DNA from: [Clostridium] clostridioforme AGR2157
Lineage (GTDB): Bacteria > Bacillota > Clostridia > Lachnospirales > Lachnospiraceae
DNA: 64,000 nt
Reading direction: 5' to 3'
Assembly: GCF_000424325.1 (NCBI RefSeq)
Contig: NZ_AUJR01000017.1
Coordinates: 26,209-90,208, forward strand
Position 1 is the stretch's first letter, and each line of letters opens with the position of its first letter. The notes beneath the pieces are model-generated. The model was given only the letters and a program-made list of their open reading frames with translations. It was not told the DNA's origin and made no database searches. Shown piece after piece: positions 26,325 to 34,702 of the stretch. The position numbers were made by a program, and so were the translations under genes.

Positions 26325-26837
26325 ATGAGTAAAAAACCAACACTGTATGTAGCCTATGGCAGCAACATGAACCTGCCGCAAATGGCTCTTCGCTGTCCCA
26401 CGGCGGAAGTGGTGGCAACCAGTGAACTGAAAGACTTTGAACTGTTATTCCGCGGCAGTCGCAGCAGCGCAGTGGCTACGGTGGAACCCAAGGAGGGCAG
26501 TTCTGTTCCTGTGCTGCTCTGGAAGATCAGGGAAAAGGATGAGGCTTCTCTTGACCGGTACGAGGGATATCCCCATTTTTATGACAAACAGCACGTGGAG
26601 GTAGAGCTGGATGGAAAGGTGGTGTCTGCAATGGTGTATATCATGACACCAGGGCATGAGTTTGGCATGCCATCAGACTGGTATGCCGATGTAATCCGGC
26701 AGGGCTACGAAACAGCGGGGCTGGATGTGCAGGTGCTGACAGATGCCATCGACCATGCCTGGGAGCTGTTTGCGGAGCAGAGGCAGTCAAGATTGCAGTC
26801 CATGTTCGGCATGGGAGGATGGGAGCAGCAAAAATAA
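26325..26837 (+). CDS. Gamma-glutamylcyclotransferase-like (GGCT/AIG2) protein
   Basis: ATG 26325 after GAAGGAGAATTTT, 11 nt behind the amidoligase. 170 residues. LYVAYGSNMNLPQMALRCP is the substrate-binding YGSN motif, and SLDRYEGYPHFYDKQ holds the Glu expected to be catalytic. GGCT enzymes release 5-oxoproline from gamma-glutamyl amines. Paired with an amidoligase it may trim or reverse the amide linkage. C-terminal helices are an extension. Confidence 0.85.
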   Translation: MSKKPTLYVAYGSNMNLPQMALRCPTAEVVATSELKDFELLFRGSRSSAVATVEPKEGSSVPVLLWKIREKDEASLDRYEGYPHFYDKQHVEVELDGKVVSAMVYIMTPGHEFGMPSDWYADVIRQGYETAGLDVQVLTDAIDHAWELFAEQRQSRLQSMFGMGGWEQQK

Positions 26838-26838
26838 C

Positions 26839-26863
26839 AGCCGCATCATTTTCAGATGCGGCT
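26839..26863. terminator. Bidirectional terminator between convergent genes
   Basis: AGCCGCATC (26839-26847) and GATGCGGCT (26855-26863) form a perfect 9-bp stem between the plus-strand GGCT gene and the minus-strand XRE gene. Confidence 0.7.
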
Positions 26864-27198
26864 TACTGTTCGGACAGATGAAGTGATTTCACATATGCAC
26901 CCAGCAGCTCTTCCACATAGGGAAGATATCTGGGATCGAGACCGGAAAGCATGGCATGGATGGTGGTAAGATCCCCCTGTTCTTCCCTGCCAAAGAGGAT
27001 ATAGTCAGCAGAAGTCCCAAGTGCTCTGCAGAGTTTTATCAGGGTTTCTGCTGTGAAGCTGCCCGCACCAAGCTCGATGGTGCCGATAAAGGAGCTGGCT
27101 AAGTCCGCTTTTTCTGCAAGTGTTTCACGGGAATATCCCAGTGCCTCGCGGGTTTTCCGGATACGTCCCCCGATTTCCACATTTAACTGTTTTTTCAA
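26863..27198 (-). CDS. XRE-family repressor
   Basis: 111 residues. The N-terminal HTH_3 domain is clear: GRIRKTREALGYSRETLAEK, SSFIGTIELGAGSFTAETL, LCRALGTSADYILFG. A helical C-terminal part may bind a partner or signal. It is the only minus-strand gene in the first 30 kb and divides the transfer operon in two, facing a promoter at 27273-27300. Probable repressor of the downstream relaxosome segment and of itself. Confidence 0.85.
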   Translation of the reverse strand: MKKQLNVEIGGRIRKTREALGYSRETLAEKADLASSFIGTIELGAGSFTAETLIKLCRALGTSADYILFGREEQGDLTTIHAMLSGLDPRYLPYVEELLGAYVKSLHLSEQ

Positions 27199-27225
27199 GC
27201 TGCCACCATCCTTTCAACCTCTATA

Positions 27226-27240
27226 GAGATAGTTTATCTC
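27226..27240. promoter_or_regulatory. Perfect inverted repeat, candidate XRE operator
   Basis: GAGATA-GTT-TATCTC lies in the divergent gap 28 nt before the XRE start codon. The position fits autoregulation by the XRE repressor. Confidence 0.5.
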
Positions 27241-27272
27241 ACTCAATCGAATATAAACATCATTGATACAGG

Positions 27273-27300
27273 TTGAAAAATAACCTTGATAGAGTATAAT
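27273..27300 (+). promoter_or_regulatory. Sigma-A-type promoter
   Basis: TTGAAA (27273-27278) and TATAAT (27295-27300) with a 16-bp spacer. It reads toward the small peptide and the NlpC/P60 gene and is within reach of the XRE operator. Confidence 0.6.
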
Positions 27301-27335
27301 TGAGAACACCAAAAGAGGATATCAGGAGGGTGTGC

Positions 27336-27443
27336 ATGAATCAGGACAGTATCCGGTGCTATGTCGGTCAGTGTCTGCAGCATCTGTTGTGGACAGGGAA
27401 ATGCTTCCGAAATCAAAAGAGAAAACAAATTTATCCGGCGTAA
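27336..27443 (+). CDS. Leader peptide candidate (35 aa)
   Basis: ATG 27336 follows AGGAGGGTGTGC, a strong ribosome site, about 35 nt after the promoter. The product (starting MNQDSIRCYVGQCLQHLLW) is basic and cysteine-containing, with no known relative to me. It may be a short regulator or leader peptide. Confidence 0.4.
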   Translation: MNQDSIRCYVGQCLQHLLWTGKCFRNQKRKQIYPA

Positions 27444-27498
27444 AAGCAGGCTTCCGGCAGGGGGCAGCTTTTTGCGCCCCTGAAAGGAGGAACCGCAT

Positions 27499-28512
27499 AT
27501 GGCAGCATCAGCTGCTGTGCTGGCTGCGAAGGCTGTCCTTATCGCAGCAACGGACAAGCGTACCTGGACAGCCGCCGCTTCCGTGGTGGCGGCTGTTCTG
27601 ACTCCGTTTATTTTAATCATCGTGGTGATTTTAAGTGCCTTATCCGGGACTTCAAGTCACAACAATGCCGCCGTGGATTTGACCTTTCACGGCGGTTATT
27701 TATCTTCTAAGCTCCCAGCAGACTACCGGATGTACATTGAAAAAATGAGGGAGAGCTTTGTGGATCTGGATGCCGCTCTTGCGGATATCAACGCCATGAG
27801 CGAGGACGGGGAGGTGGATGCCTATCAGGTCAAAGCCATTTTTTACTCTCTGTTTTTCGGCGCGGATCAGCCCAGAATGGACAACGGCGACTACCGGAGT
27901 TTTGCAGACTGCTTTGTGATTTATGAAGAACGGCTAGATGAGGAGGAAGAACCTTATACGGTGGCTGTTCCGATTACAAATCTGGAAACGGTGTATGGAA
28001 ACCTTGCCATACTGCTTGGAAAACCTGTGACTGCAGAAAATAAAAGCAATGCACAGCGCATCTATGTGCTGGCAAAGTACGGGCAGGTTTCGCCGGGAAG
28101 CGGTCTGCCGCCCGGAGAGGCGTTAGGGGACGGCAGCTATGCAGCTTTGATCGCAGAGGCAGAAAAATATCTGGGATATCCCTATGTGTGGGGCGGCTCT
28201 ACACCCCAGACTTCCTTCGACTGCAGCGGTTTTGTGTGCTGGGTCTATACCCAGTCAGGCGTTTATAACCTGCCCCGTACCTCGGCTTCCGGCATCTATA
28301 ATCAATGTGCCATAGTGCCGAGGGACGAAGCCCAGCCGGGAGATCTGGTGTTTTTTACAAAGACCTATGTGAGCAGCGGCCCCATCAGCCATGTGGGGAT
28401 CTATGTGGGCGGAGGAAAAATGCTGCACTGCGGATCCCCGATTCAGTACACCAGCATCGAAACCAACTACTGGAGGGAGCACTTTTATGCTATGGGTCGT
28501 TTATCTAATTAA
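27499..28512 (+). CDS. NlpC/P60 peptidoglycan hydrolase of the transfer system
   Basis: ATG 27499 after AAAGGAGGAACC. 337 residues. A membrane anchor (SVVAAVLTPFILIIVVILSAL) is followed by a helical linker of about 150 residues and a C-terminal NlpC/P60 domain. Catalytic Cys lies in TSFDCSGFVCWVY (about 241), His in ISHVGIYVGGG (about 297) and a polar third residue in MLHCGSP. VirB1/CwlT-type enzymes open the cell wall for the conjugation channel. No lysozyme domain is present, unlike CwlT. Confidence 0.85.
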   Translation: MAASAAVLAAKAVLIAATDKRTWTAAASVVAAVLTPFILIIVVILSALSGTSSHNNAAVDLTFHGGYLSSKLPADYRMYIEKMRESFVDLDAALADINAMSEDGEVDAYQVKAIFYSLFFGADQPRMDNGDYRSFADCFVIYEERLDEEEEPYTVAVPITNLETVYGNLAILLGKPVTAENKSNAQRIYVLAKYGQVSPGSGLPPGEALGDGSYAALIAEAEKYLGYPYVWGGSTPQTSFDCSGFVCWVYTQSGVYNLPRTSASGIYNQCAIVPRDEAQPGDLVFFTKTYVSSGPISHVGIYVGGGKMLHCGSPIQYTSIETNYWREHFYAMGRLSN

Positions 28513-28526
28513 AGGAGGGAGACAGT

Positions 28527-29390
28527 ATAAAAACAGTATTTGAACGCAAGCCGGATTTTTCATTCCGGGATTTTGTGGTAGAGAAAACCGTGGAGATTCC
28601 GGCGGCACAGTTTGAGGAAATGCTCCGGTATCCTTTGACGAATCAGGACTTTCTGAAGGAAAACCTTAAGACGATGTATCAGGATGGCAACGGTGTGTAT
28701 CACTGTCTGCTGGTTACCGGTAGAGACAGGGCAGACGGTCTTTTGGTGGAAAGCGATGGTTCTTGCTATGCCAGATATGCCGCCTATGTGCCGCAGGCCA
28801 GAGCACTTCGTTACCCGGTTCTGGCAGAGCTGGAGCAGAAACTGACAGACGCGGTAGACTTTATCATCCAGGACGGAACCAGTCATACCAGCGAGGGTAA
28901 CTGGATCTTGGACTTTGATGAGCTGGAGGAACAGACGGGTCTGGCTGTGTATGACAGACCGTTCCTGCAGGAGCTGATAGGAGATCTGCTCTGCAGCCGG
29001 CCGGAGGTGGCCGACCTTTCCATTGAGGATGGTCACTTTGATGTGACATATTATCTGGATTTTTGCCAGGGATATGAGAAAAAAGAAAAGCCGCAGCAGA
29101 CTCTGCGTAAGCTGATTGCACAGGGAATTCCTGCAGACACCTATCTGGTGCATCCAAGGGATGTAGGATTTATTCCGGCGGGAAGGCTGGAGGCTTCGGA
29201 TTTGGAATCTGGCATGCTGGAGGAGTGGAGCGACATCCTCGATGCAGAAATCATAGAGCTGGGGAGCGGAGGCTATGGACAGGAGTTTTTGCTGGAAGGG
29301 ATTCCGGTGAACCGCCTGAGGGCTTTTGATGATTTCTTATCACAGTATGCACCCCGGATGTCTGCTCTGCCAACGGAAATCAAAATGTAA
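28527..29390 (+). CDS. Hypothetical ICE protein with an ATA start
   Basis: AGGAGG at 28513-28518 is 8 nt before ATA 28527, and the frame reads KTVFERKPDFSFRDFVVEKT from there. No ATG occurs before residue 48; the next GTG is at 28575, far from the ribosome site. So the natural start is probably this ATA, or an ATG lost by one substitution. About 287 residues, acidic and soluble, two halves (DGLLVESDGSCYARYAAYVP; TYLVHPRDVGFIPAGRLEAS). Family not recognised beyond related ICEs. It sits between the hydrolase and a DUF6103-like gene. Confidence 0.6.
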   Translation: MKTVFERKPDFSFRDFVVEKTVEIPAAQFEEMLRYPLTNQDFLKENLKTMYQDGNGVYHCLLVTGRDRADGLLVESDGSCYARYAAYVPQARALRYPVLAELEQKLTDAVDFIIQDGTSHTSEGNWILDFDELEEQTGLAVYDRPFLQELIGDLLCSRPEVADLSIEDGHFDVTYYLDFCQGYEKKEKPQQTLRKLIAQGIPADTYLVHPRDVGFIPAGRLEASDLESGMLEEWSDILDAEIIELGSGGYGQEFLLEGIPVNRLRAFDDFLSQYAPRMSALPTEIKM

Positions 29391-29405
29391 AGGAGGAAGC
29401 CCGAT

Positions 29406-29672
29406 ATGAAAAATACCACACTTACTGTAACCTTTAACACGGAAAAGCTGGACGCTCTGACATTCCACATGGAAAAGAAAAGCGCGGATTTACAGAATGA
29501 GCTGAATGAAACCATTCAGAAGCTGTATGAGAAATATGTGCCCCAGGCAACCCGTGAATACATCGATGACAAGGTGAGCCGGGATGCGGCAGGCAGGGAA
29601 CGTCCCCGCCGCCCATCCAGACCGGTACCCCGACCAGCAGCGGAAGCTACGGCACAGGAGGAAGCAGAATGA
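29406..29672 (+). CDS. DUF6103-like small protein
   Basis: ATG 29406 after AAGGAGGAAGCCC. 88 residues. NTTLTVTFNTEKLDALTFHM then a helix (SADLQNELNETIQKLYEKYV) and a Pro/Arg-rich tail (RPRRPSRPVPRP). Typical small DNA-associated ICE protein; the DUF6103 name is from memory. It is the last gene before the origin-of-transfer candidate. Confidence 0.65.
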   Translation: MKNTTLTVTFNTEKLDALTFHMEKKSADLQNELNETIQKLYEKYVPQATREYIDDKVSRDAAGRERPRRPSRPVPRPAAEATAQEEAE

Positions 29673-30109
29673 TGCCATGTCGGAATAAGGGCAGAAAAGC
29701 CCCCAGACAAAGGGCTGGGAGATGAGAAAACCCTGTCAGCCCCGTGTTGCCCCCTGTGAGCCGCTGTGTGGGCTTTTCGGGGGCAGGGTGGCATCCATGT
29801 ACCCCTGCACCGGATTTCGCCAGCGTTGGGGCAATGTGGCCGAGAGATGCAAAAAGAGGTTTGAAACCCTCATGGAAGCTGGATTTGAGGGGAAAATGGC
29901 AGGGTCGAAACGTGTGCAGGTTAAAGGGCGGGTGGCTTTGAAAAGCCCCCTCGCCCGCTTCACACCGCCCGGCAAAGCCGAGCAGGACTGTTCGTCTGCA
30001 CCCACAGATTTTAGTTTTCCTGAAACGGGTGGCGGAATGGAAGAAAAGCGAGGACATAGGGGGAGATTTTAGGTGGCTGCAGGAAAAACCGGCAGAACAG
30101 GAGGATGCG
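29673..30109. other. Gene-free GC-rich segment, origin-of-transfer candidate
   Basis: No credible gene in 437 nt. Several inverted repeats are visible. AGCCC...GGGCT at the left edge and, strongest, GGGCG-GGTGGCTTT-GA-AAAGCC-CCCTCGCCC at 29926-29957. The segment is directly upstream of an RHH accessory protein gene and near the relaxase gene, where oriT usually lies. A nic site cannot be placed by eye. Confidence 0.45.
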
Positions 30110-30523
30110 ATGAGCGGAAATGCGGATAAAACCAAGTTTTCCATCCGGGTGGATACTCAGCTGGTGGAGCTGGCGGACGCTTATATCAAAGAGGGGCTTC
30201 AGCGGAATCGGACGGAGCTGATTGAGGAAGCCCTGCGGTTCTATCTGGGGTTCCTTACCGCAAAGAAAGCAGAGGACTATCTGCTCCAGTCCCTTTCCTC
30301 TGTGATGAGTGGAACGGTGCAGGACAGCGAGAACCGTCTGGCGCGGATGGATTTTAAGATTGCGGTGGAGCTCTCAAAGCTGGTTCATGTGATTGCGTAC
30401 ACACATGATGTTGACGAAGCTGCTTTGGGTAAACTACACTTAAAATGTCTGGAAGAAGTAAGACACATCAATGGTGCAGTTGCGTTTGAAGATGCATACA
30501 AATATCAAAAACGAGAAGTATAA
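30110..30523 (+). CDS. Ribbon-helix-helix relaxosome accessory protein
   Basis: ATG 30110 after ACAGGAGGATGCG. 137 residues. The N-terminus TKFSIRVDTQLVELADAYIK with NRTELIEEALRFYLGFL is a classic RHH fold. The helical C-terminal part ends in a tail without known motif. It likely binds near the oriT and recruits relaxase, as MobC/PcfF-type proteins do, and may repress its own promoter. Confidence 0.7.
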   Translation: MSGNADKTKFSIRVDTQLVELADAYIKEGLQRNRTELIEEALRFYLGFLTAKKAEDYLLQSLSSVMSGTVQDSENRLARMDFKIAVELSKLVHVIAYTHDVDEAALGKLHLKCLEEVRHINGAVAFEDAYKYQKREV

Positions 30524-30607
30524 ATAGTGAGAAAATTTTGTTGGGATTGGCTATAGACTGTTGCCGGACATTGGCTTTATTGTGATTGGAAAAAGGAGTG
30601 ATCTACG

Positions 30608-30895
30608 ATGGACAGGAATGAAATTTATGAAATGGTTATTACGGAGATGAGTGAGGAAGCACTGCGGGAACGAAAGGAAAGCTGCAGCGAAAAAGAAAAG
30701 CAGCTTTACAAGGATGCATCTGAGCTGTCTCGCAAGAGGACGGATGTGCTGAAGCAGCTCTCGAAAGAGGATCAGCAGGTGCTGGAGGATTACCTGGCAA
30801 AGATAAATCTGATAGCGGAGCATGAGTGCAGGCATCTCTATGTGCAGGGAGCAAAAGACTGTGTAGAGCTGTTAAAAAAGCTGGGTGTGCTGTAA
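30608..30895 (+). CDS. Small helical protein
   Basis: ATG 30608 after AAAAGGAGTGATC. 95 residues, nearly all charged helix: EMVITEMSEEALRERKESCS, KQLSKEDQQVLEDYLAKINL, and an ending QGAKDCVELLKKLGVL. Probably a coiled coil. Similar proteins recur in Clostridia ICEs; role unknown. A strong terminator follows. Confidence 0.6.
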   Translation: MDRNEIYEMVITEMSEEALRERKESCSEKEKQLYKDASELSRKRTDVLKQLSKEDQQVLEDYLAKINLIAEHECRHLYVQGAKDCVELLKKLGVL

Positions 30896-30914
30896 GCAGC
30901 GATGGTAATAAAAA

Positions 30915-30955
30915 GGGACAAGCAGAACAGCCAGTACGGTTATTCTGCTTGTCCC
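30915..30955. terminator. Strong bidirectional terminator
   Basis: GGGACAAGCAGAA (30915-30927) and TTCTGCTTGTCCC (30943-30955) form a perfect 13-bp stem with A-run before and T-run after. It serves both the plus-strand operon and the minus-strand PBECR4-like gene. Confidence 0.85.
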
Positions 30956-31572
30956 TTTTCCGGAATCTCCTGCGGAGGTATGCTTGCTGGTTTGTTTTTC
31001 GGAGTGAGCCGGTCATACTGAATGATTTTCTCTCCGGTACTGACCGTAATCTTTTCTTTAAAGAGTAAAGTGAACTGAGGCTGTCCAATCGTATAATCTT
31101 TCTTTTCTTTCGGAAAAAAGGAACGGCAGAAAAATTGATTTTCTTCTGAAAGTTGATCTAAAAAGATATATACATCTGTATTTTCAAAATGCGTAGAAAG
31201 AAGGTATTCTGCCTCAATCAACGAAAACGTCTGTAGTTTTTTGTTATAGCGGAAAACCAGCTGATTGCTGTCTAAAAATGTTTCGATTTTATCAAAAGGC
31301 TGAATTCGCTTTTCAATTTCAGAAAAGTGTCGGCTTTTCATTAAGTCCTGTATGGAAAGCGTGCCGGAAAGGCAGTTCTGAAATACCTTTTCCCGATTTG
31401 CTCTGGCTACACGTAAATCACGAAGTTTATGAAGTCCAATCAGATGATGAAATTCTATGGGATCAAAAAGGATATTTAGTTCCACAGACTTTCCTTTTCG
31501 GCCAATGATAATATGATAGTTTATGTCGAGCAGGTGCTCAAATGCCAATGCGCATTTCTGCAAGTGATCCAT
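30940..31572 (-). CDS. PBECR4-like predicted nuclease domain protein
   Basis: 210 residues on the minus strand, ATG 31572 after AAAGGGG. The N-terminal half (LQKCALAFEHLLDINYHIII, GRKGKSVELNILFDPIEFHH, LIGLHKLRDLRVARANREKV) is what I recall of PBECR4, a member of the barnase/EndoU/colicin-E5/RelE-like group found in polyvalent proteins. Conserved His and Lys/Arg fit an RNase-type site. It is transcribed alone, against the transfer genes, after a hairpin leader. Could act in defence against other elements or as a toxin; the role is inferred from family only. Confidence 0.65.
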   Translation of the reverse strand: MDHLQKCALAFEHLLDINYHIIIGRKGKSVELNILFDPIEFHHLIGLHKLRDLRVARANREKVFQNCLSGTLSIQDLMKSRHFSEIEKRIQPFDKIETFLDSNQLVFRYNKKLQTFSLIEAEYLLSTHFENTDVYIFLDQLSEENQFFCRSFFPKEKKDYTIGQPQFTLLFKEKITVSTGEKIIQYDRLTPKNKPASIPPQEIPEKGQAE

Positions 31573-31598
31573 GGAAATCCCCTTTCATAAAACAAAAA

Positions 31599-31618
31599 CG
31601 CTCTGCATTTGCAGAGCG
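31599..31618 (-). terminator. Attenuator-like hairpin in the leader of the PBECR4-like gene
   Basis: CGCTCTGCA-TT-TGCAGAGCG is a perfect 9-bp palindrome. Read on the minus strand it is followed by TTTTTGTTTT and then, about 26 nt after the stem, by the start codon. It therefore looks like an intrinsic terminator placed inside the leader. Confidence 0.6.
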
Positions 31619-31833
31619 CTTTGCTTTGAGCATTTTCTTTCGGTAAAACACCTACTCCGGTTTGAGGTTTCACTGCACAACCCCTCTCGAAAGCTCTGTA
31701 TAACAAGGCTTTCCGGTACGCTGTTATACTTCAACGCTTGGACAGACACACGCCGTTGCCTGTCTGGTACTATTATTATATGCCGGGCACAAAAATATGT
31801 CAAGAAAAACAAAAATATAAACGGAGGAATGAT

Positions 31834-34689
31834 ATGCCAAAGATAATTTTTACCTCCCGGTATGTGCGGGATGCTCCGCCTGCCCAGCTGGAAAACTATG
31901 TCCGTTATATCGGAACCCGTGAGGGTGTGGAGAAGGTCGATGAAAGTAAGCTGCTTCTCCCAGCCACCATCAATCAAAAAAATCTAATCCGTCAGCTCAT
32001 CCGTGATATTCCGGCAGCCAAAGAAATGCTGGAGTACACGGATTTTTTGTTGCAGCCAACCATCGGGAATGCTTCGGAACTGATCTCCTGTGCGCTGGAA
32101 CAGCACCTCGACCTGATCGGCAAGCGGGAAAACTACGCGGATTACATTGCGAACCGTCCCCGTGTGGAGCGTGTAGGTGAGCATGGACTCTTTACCGATG
32201 CAGGACAGTCAGTGGTACTGGCAAAGGTGCAGGGTGAGGTGGCAAAACACAAAGGCGCTGTATGGACCCATGTGGTTTCCCTGCGGCGGGAGGATGCGGC
32301 GAGGCTTGGCTATGACAGCGCAAAGCAGTGGATGGCTCTGCTTCGTTCCAAGCGGGCCATGCTCTGCAAGCACATGAGGATTGACAGTGAAAATCTCCGC
32401 TGGTATGCAGCCTTTCACAACGAGGGTCATCATCCCCATGTGCATCTGATGGTTTATTCAGCCAAGGACAATGACGGCTACCTGACGGAAAAATCCATCG
32501 AGGCCATGCGCTCGGAATTGGCACACGATATCTTCCGTCAGGATTTCGCACACCTCTATGACAAGCAGAATCAGGCACGCGCCGAATTGAAAACAGGTGC
32601 GGCAGATGTGATGAGAAAGATGATGAAAGAACTGCGCTCCGGCACGCTGGTAAACCCGGAAATCCAGGGGCAGATGATAAAGCTGTCAGAGCGGTTACAA
32701 AATACAGGCGGGAAAAAAGTCTATGGTTATCTCAAGCGGGATGTAAAGAACCTGATTGACCAAGTCGTGGATGAGCTGGCGAAGGACAGCCGGGTGGATG
32801 CTCTGTATCAGGCATGGGGAAAATGGCAGAATGAAATTCTGCTGACCTATCAAAACACGGTGCCGTCTTTGCCGCTCCTTTCCAGACAGCCCCAGTTTAA
32901 GAGCATCAAGAACATGGTAATTGCAGAAGCGATGAACCTTGGCAGGCATCAGGTTACCTTTGAAGATGAAACAGCTTCCTTCATAGAGTCGGATGATTTG
33001 CCAGAGCCGGAAAACGGTCAGGAGTTTTCAGAAGAAGCAATACCGGAATGGCAGGAGCAGGAATATACAAAGAGCAGAAGTGGAAAAAGCCGTGGTCAGA
33101 AATGGTGGAACGACGGGTATAAGGAAGCCCGTAAAAATCTTTATGGAAGCAAAGAGCAGGAACCGGACTTCGCAGAAGCCTTCCGCCTCTTTGTACTGGA
33201 AGCGCAATCCGGTAACGGACTGGCCATGCACGACCTGGGAAGGATGCTGGCAGACGGGCTGGGGCGGGAGATCGATCCTGCCGGTGCGCAGGAATGGTAT
33301 GTCAAGGCACTGGCGGCGTTTCTGAAAGAGGAAAAGCATACAGAAGAAAAACAGCGTCCCTACCTGCAGTACCGCATCGGCAAGATGTTTGCCGCCGGTC
33401 TGGGAACCGAACAGGATTATGAAAAGGCAGCCCAGTGGTTTTCCAGGGCAGTGGCAGCAAACCACAAGTACGCGCAATATTCCCTTGCCGGATTGTATTA
33501 CCGGGGACAGGGAGAGGAGCAGAGCTATGAGCAGGCGCACAATCTTTACAGATGTTCGGCGGAGCAGGGAAATCCCTATGCGGATTATGAACTGGCAAAA
33601 ATGTACCGGGATGGGATTGGAACACAAAGGGATATAGGGCAGGCTGAAGCACACTTTCAAAATGCATTTTCGGGATTCTTTTCTCTGGAGGCAGACAGCC
33701 ATGATGATAAACTCCAATATCGTCTGGGACAGATGCTCCACACAGGAACCGGTACGGGAAAAGACGATACAGCTGCCGCACACTATTGGGAATGTGCCGC
33801 CAGGCTTGGCAACGTGAACGCGCAATATGCTCTGGGTAAGCTGTGGCTGGAAAATGGTACCGGAGACCCGGAGCAGGCGGTTGCATGGATTACGAAAGCT
33901 GCCGAAAGCGGCAATGCCGCTGCCCAGTATGCATTGGGAAAAGTCTATCGTGATGGAATCCATGTGCCGCGGGATATGGAAAAGGCGGTGGAACTGTTTA
34001 CCCAATCGGCAGAACAGGACAATGAATACGCAGCCTATCAGCTTGGCAAGCTCTATCTGGCCGGAGAGGACATTCCAAAGGATGTGGAGGCAGCGATACG
34101 CTGGCTGTCTTTTTCTTCTGACAGCGGGAATGCGTATGCCCAGTATGCTCTTGGCAAGGTTTTTCTGGCAGGAGAAGATGTGCCCAAGGATGTTAGAAAA
34201 GCGGTCAGTCTGTTCATGGAATCGGCAGAACAGAAAAACGAGTATGCGGCCTACCAGCTTGGAAAACTCTATCTGGCCGGAGAGGATATTCCGAAGGATG
34301 TGGATACCGCCATCCGCTGGCTTACGGAAGCAGCGGATCAGAATAACCAGTATGCACAGTACCTGTTGGGAAAGCTGTATCTCTGCGGTCGGGATGTGCC
34401 GCGGGACAGGGAAAAAGCTATCTTGTTTTTGCAGGCATCTGCCGCACAGGGAAATATCTACGCCCAGTTTTTCCTCGACCATCTGGACTCGTTTCGTGAC
34501 CCGTCTGCTTTTCTGGCAGCCACCCGTCTGCTGCACCGGCTGGAGAATCTGTTCCGGGAGGACTATCAGAAAGCAGCTGGCGGCAGTCCATTCCACATCG
34601 ACCGGAAGCGCAGGCGTAAGCTGGCGGAGAAGAAACAGGCGCAGGGACACAAACGGGATGACAGAGAACCCGTTCAACAGACTTTTTGA
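31834..34689 (+). CDS. MobP-type relaxase with long Sel1-repeat tail
   Basis: ATG 31834 after GGAGGAATGAT; upstream in-frame codons lack a ribosome site. 951 residues. The relaxase domain (1-400) starts PKIIFTSRYVRDAPPAQLEN, with YIGTREGVEKV, and carries the metal-binding motif AAFHNEGHHPHVHLMVYSAK (about 190-209). From about 430 to 890 there are roughly a dozen Sel1/TPR-like repeats with AxYxLGKLYxxGxxxPKDxxKA; three units near 720-830 are almost identical (EYAAYQLGKLYLAGEDIPKD). Such tails are scaffolds for protein contact. It nicks oriT and pilots the strand through VirD4. Confidence 0.85.
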   Translation: MPKIIFTSRYVRDAPPAQLENYVRYIGTREGVEKVDESKLLLPATINQKNLIRQLIRDIPAAKEMLEYTDFLLQPTIGNASELISCALEQHLDLIGKRENYADYIANRPRVERVGEHGLFTDAGQSVVLAKVQGEVAKHKGAVWTHVVSLRREDAARLGYDSAKQWMALLRSKRAMLCKHMRIDSENLRWYAAFHNEGHHPHVHLMVYSAKDNDGYLTEKSIEAMRSELAHDIFRQDFAHLYDKQNQARAELKTGAADVMRKMMKELRSGTLVNPEIQGQMIKLSERLQNTGGKKVYGYLKRDVKNLIDQVVDELAKDSRVDALYQAWGKWQNEILLTYQNTVPSLPLLSRQPQFKSIKNMVIAEAMNLGRHQVTFEDETASFIESDDLPEPENGQEFSEEAIPEWQEQEYTKSRSGKSRGQKWWNDGYKEARKNLYGSKEQEPDFAEAFRLFVLEAQSGNGLAMHDLGRMLADGLGREIDPAGAQEWYVKALAAFLKEEKHTEEKQRPYLQYRIGKMFAAGLGTEQDYEKAAQWFSRAVAANHKYAQYSLAGLYYRGQGEEQSYEQAHNLYRCSAEQGNPYADYELAKMYRDGIGTQRDIGQAEAHFQNAFSGFFSLEADSHDDKLQYRLGQMLHTGTGTGKDDTAAAHYWECAARLGNVNAQYALGKLWLENGTGDPEQAVAWITKAAESGNAAAQYALGKVYRDGIHVPRDMEKAVELFTQSAEQDNEYAAYQLGKLYLAGEDIPKDVEAAIRWLSFSSDSGNAYAQYALGKVFLAGEDVPKDVRKAVSLFMESAEQKNEYAAYQLGKLYLAGEDIPKDVDTAIRWLTEAADQNNQYAQYLLGKLYLCGRDVPRDREKAILFLQASAAQGNIYAQFFLDHLDSFRDPSAFLAATRLLHRLENLFREDYQKAAGGSPFHIDRKRRRKLAEKKQAQGHKRDDREPVQQTF

Positions 34690-34702
34690 CAGGAGGTGCA
34701 TC

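Noticed and set aside
29722..30072. Open frame of 116 codons in the GC-rich gap
   Set aside because: No ribosome site, proline/cysteine-rich odd composition and overlap with several inverted repeats. Better explained as part of an oriT-like non-coding segment.
31834..34689. Regular repeats that could suggest a CRISPR array or satellite
   Set aside because: The repeats are codons of Sel1 units in an intact relaxase frame; there are no spacers of constant size.
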